Source of the DNA: Bacteroidota bacterium
Lineage (GTDB): Bacteria; Bacteroidota; Bacteroidia; Cytophagales; Cyclobacteriaceae
DNA: 64,000 nucleotides
NCBI GenBank assembly: GCA_018266055.1
Contig: JAFDYT010000002.1
Location: forward strand, 267,657-331,656
Direction: 5' to 3'
Shown here: positions 61,774-64,000 of the stretch, one piece after another
Numbering within the stretch: the stretch's first letter is position 1
Layout of the letters: each line of letters opens with the position of its first letter
Notes under the pieces: generated by a model
Database searches by the model: none
What the model saw: only the letters and a program-made list of their open reading frames with translations
Told to the model about the DNA's origin: nothing
Position numbers and translations under genes: made by a program

Positions 61774-63755
61774 CGTGAAATAATTTGTTGAATTGCAGGA
61801 TTGACATTATCTACCGGAAGTTGACAAGTCTTATTCCGGCATACATAAATCATTGTCTTATCGTCTTTGGCTTCACGTCCTTCGAAGAGCGGAAGCGAGC
61901 TTTTCTCCTTCGCGCCAAGCGTAAGCGCGAAAGGCAGATAGTGCTGATGAATCTCTCTTCGAAAAGCGTCAGCCTTCTCTCCCACAATTACCACTTCGTG
62001 AAGGCCATTCGTTATCTCTGAAAACAGCATTGCCCAATTGCTCATGTACACCGGCTCAGTGCTGATGATCGACGCCAGCCTAGCCGCCATTTCCGTGGCG
62101 ATTGATTTCCACTCTTCCCGATCGAGCAGTAAGCCAAGTCGAAATAAATTTCGCGCCATCACCGAGTTGGACGATGAGATCACGTTGTCAAACACTTCTT
62201 TCTTTTTTGCGATGAGTTGCTCTGCAGACTGCGATGAAAAATGAAAGAAGTTTTCTTTCATATCGAAAAAATTATCCATCACATATTCCGTCCAACGCCT
62301 GGCTTTGCCCAAAAACTCTTCTTCAAACGTTACCTGATACAAGGCGGTGTAAGCCTGAATCAGAAACGCGTAGTCTTCGAGAAACCCTTCCGTGTTCGAA
62401 TGTTTATTTTTAAAAGCCCGATACACTTTCCCGTCGTGAATCAGATTTGTTTCGAGGAACGAAATACTCTTTAACGCCAGCGTAAGAAATTTTTCGTCAG
62501 CAAAAGATTTGTAGCAATCCACCAAGCCCTGAACTGTCATCGCATTCCAGCCGGTAATAATTTTATCATCCAGCTGCGGGCGGATTTTCTTTTCGCGGTA
62601 CGCAGCCATTTTTTCTTTTGCTTTACGAATTTGCTCATCGCCCTCCGGCTGATCGATTTCTTTCACAAGAATATTCATGCCGTGCTCCCAATTGCCTTGA
62701 GGTGTGCAGTGAAAGTATTCAGCGACACGCGAAAGATTATCGCCCAACACGTGCTCCAGTTCTTCCCACGTCCACGTATAAAATTTTCCTTCCACTCCTT
62801 CGCTGTCAGCATCAAGTGCGGAGTAAAATCCACCGTCGGCGTGCATCATCTCCCGTGTCAACCAACCCACCGTTTCATACACTACTGACTTGAATTTTTC
62901 GTCTTTGGTAATGGCATACGCTTCGGCATACAGGCTCAGCAATTGCGCATTATCGTACAACATTTTTTCGAAGTGCGGCGCAAACCATTCGCTGTCCACC
63001 GAGTAGCGAGAGAAACCTCCACCCACCTGATCGTACAGTCCCGCGCGTGTCATTTGCTTCAATGTGGTAGTGACCATCTCCACCGAAGTTTTATCGCCGG
63101 AAAGAAAATGATAACGCAGCAACCACAGCCACACGGTGGGCATCACGAACTTTGGAGCCTTTTCAATTCCGCCCCAGCGGGCATCAAACTTGCGTTGAAG
63201 AATTTCAAATTGTTGATTCAGCTTTGCCCGGACAAACGCCTGCTCTTCTGGTGCGGCAGCAAACCGCTGAAGGTCGCTGGTCTGCAAATGACCAGCCAAC
63301 TCATTGGCCGATTGGTTTATTTCATTTCGCTTGGACTGAAACGTAGCGGCGATCTGCACTAACAACCGTGCCCAGTTTTGCGGAGGAAAATAGGTGCCGC
63401 CGTAAAATGGTTTTTGATCGGGTGTGAGGAAGACATTGAGCGGCCAACCGCCATTCATGCCCATGGCCTGCACCGCCTCCATGTAAATGTGGTCGATGTC
63501 GGGGCGCTCCTCGCGGTCCACTTTGATGCACACAAAACTTTCGTTCATCACCTTGGCGATCTCGTTGTTCTCAAACGACTCGCGCTCCATCACGTGACAC
63601 CAGTGGCACGACGAATAGCCAATGCTGACCAGAATCGGTTTATCCTGATCCTTCGCCATGGCGAGTGCTTCCTTACTCCACTCCTGCCAGTGCACAGGGT
63701 TATGCGCATGTTGCAACAGGTAGGGCGAGGTAGAATGAATAAGTGCGTTGGGCAT
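61770..63755 (-). CDS. Thioredoxin-domain protein of the YyaL/SPATA20 (DUF255) family
   Basis: 661 residues. The N-terminal DUF255 thioredoxin-like domain has [14 protein letters not shown] and [15 protein letters not shown] with Cys50 and Cys53, then [16 protein letters not shown]. The rest is an (alpha/alpha)6 barrel like that of N-acylglucosamine epimerase. Length and order match the family (about 670-700 aa). It has no signal peptide and no known substrate. CAAAGGTA (63760-63767) reads TACCTTTG on the minus strand, a perfect -7 box only 4 bp before the ATG, suggesting a very short or leaderless mRNA. Confidence 0.88.
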   Translation of the reverse strand: MPNALIHSTSPYLLQHAHNPVHWQEWSKEALAMAKDQDKPILVSIGYSSCHWCHVMERESFENNEIAKVMNESFVCIKVDREERPDIDHIYMEAVQAMGMNGGWPLNVFLTPDQKPFYGGTYFPPQNWARLLVQIAATFQSKRNEINQSANELAGHLQTSDLQRFAAAPEEQAFVRAKLNQQFEILQRKFDARWGGIEKAPKFVMPTVWLWLLRYHFLSGDKTSVEMVTTTLKQMTRAGLYDQVGGGFSRYSVDSEWFAPHFEKMLYDNAQLLSLYAEAYAITKDEKFKSVVYETVGWLTREMMHADGGFYSALDADSEGVEGKFYTWTWEELEHVLGDNLSRVAEYFHCTPQGNWEHGMNILVKEIDQPEGDEQIRKAKEKMAAYREKKIRPQLDDKIITGWNAMTVQGLVDCYKSFADEKFLTLALKSISFLETNLIHDGKVYRAFKNKHSNTEGFLEDYAFLIQAYTALYQVTFEEEFLGKARRWTEYVMDNFFDMKENFFHFSSQSAEQLIAKKKEVFDNVISSSNSVMARNLFRLGLLLDREEWKSIATEMAARLASIISTEPVYMSNWAMLFSEITNGLHEVVIVGEKADAFRREIHQHYLPFALTLGAKEKSSLPLFEGREAKDDKTMIYVCRNKTCQLPVDNVNPAIQQIISR

Positions 63756-63759
63756 CGGG

Positions 63760-63767
63760 CAAAGGTA
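63760..63767 (-). promoter_or_regulatory. Exact -7 match (TACCTTTG) abutting the DUF255 start
   Basis: A perfect TAnnTTTG on the minus strand, 4 bp upstream of the ATG at 63755. If functional the transcript would be essentially leaderless. No TTTG is found at the -33 position, so chance is possible. Confidence 0.28.
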
Positions 63768-63799
63768 GCCTACCGTGGAGAAAGTATGAAGTAGAATTT

Positions 63800-64000
63800 T
63801 TAAAGTTTAGCCTGAATATCCTGTTTTACTTTTTGAATCTCTGCGCCTACATCAACCGAGGATTGCAGATTCTCTAATTTTTTCAACAGGTTCAGAAGAA
63901 ATTTTTGATGACTTGCCGACCGTGGATGAAAGGGCTTGTGCGCCAGGTCCTTCTTTATCTCTGCCCAGTGCGAAATGAATTGTTGCGCTGACTCATCCAT
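63800..64000 (-). CDS. Unknown protein, 5' end at or beyond the window edge
   Basis: The visible 66 codons, ending at a stop at 63800, encode a helical, charged, soluble segment ([34 protein letters not shown]). The ATG at 63998-64000 may be internal, so the gene could extend past the edge. No family was recognised. Confidence 0.5.
   Translation of the reverse strand: MDESAQQFISHWAEIKKDLAHKPFHPRSASHQKFLLNLLKKLENLQSSVDVGAEIQKVKQDIQAKL

Overview
The window comes from a Bacteroidota chromosome, most likely a member of the Cytophagales. The support is as follows: a TonB-dependent receptor with STN and carboxypeptidase-regulatory domains beside a DUF4249 lipoprotein, a secreted beta-propeller protein with a C-terminal type IX secretion (T9SS) sorting domain, DUF4199 and DUF5329 proteins, many lipoproteins, little Shine-Dalgarno sequence, and TAnnTTTG-type -7 promoter elements. 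It reads as core or lightly accessory chromosome. I see no insertion sequence, prophage, integrase or CRISPR array. The genus is not determined.

Layout. 1-6.2 kb: a truncated TlpA-like lipoprotein, a class III CoA-transferase, a nitronate-monooxygenase-like flavoenzyme, a GH5-like lipoprotein and a TPR membrane protein. 6.2-8.5 kb: a GlxA-type AraC regulator diverging from three small cytoplasmic proteins. 8.5-17.3 kb: a tightly packed five-gene minus-strand operon (secreted protein, TonB receptor, DUF4249 lipoprotein, MG2/plug-like protein, 7TM sensor kinase). 17.4-19.8 kb: gluconate kinase and 6-phosphogluconate dehydrogenase. 19.9-27.2 kb: a Tat-exported Gfo/Idh/MocA oxidoreductase with a notable palindromic upstream region, a RibD-like reductase, a large TPR protein, DoxX, a DUF4382-like lipoprotein, a secreted protein of unknown function and tRNA-Arg(CCG). 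27.2-31.7 kb: Tsp/Prc protease with a partner gene, an AlkD-like protein and a DUF2007 protein. 31.7-38.4 kb: OmpA/PD40 protein, Sfp-type transferase, WD40 protein, DivIVA-folB, an atypical A-type Fe-S protein and a three-gene run ending in dtd.

38.4-44.2 kb: a pentameric ligand-gated channel homologue diverging from a four-helix membrane protein, then the 5-oxoprolinase cluster pxpB-pxpC-pxpA with an NRAMP-fold transporter that lacks the usual metal-binding motifs, and a GNAT protein. 44.2-50.1 kb: the 14-repeat LVIVD propeller protein, galM, a small membrane protein and a Tat-exported HisC-like aminotransferase. 50.2-56.7 kb: ileS-lspA-msrC-membrane MutS-like operon. 56.7-64 kb: DUF5329, DUF4199, SRPBCC, then an overlapping cluster of thioredoxin-domain protein, GH29 fucosidase, GT39 and GtrA, and an edge-truncated gene.

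The best candidates for something not well described are the five-gene outer-membrane/sensor-kinase operon, the NRAMP-like transporter in the pyroglutamate operon, the channel homologue with its shared CCGG palindromic intergenic region, and the operator-like palindrome upstream of the exported oxidoreductase. No intergenic stretch exceeds about 300 bases. All family names come from recognised motifs and were not confirmed by database searches.
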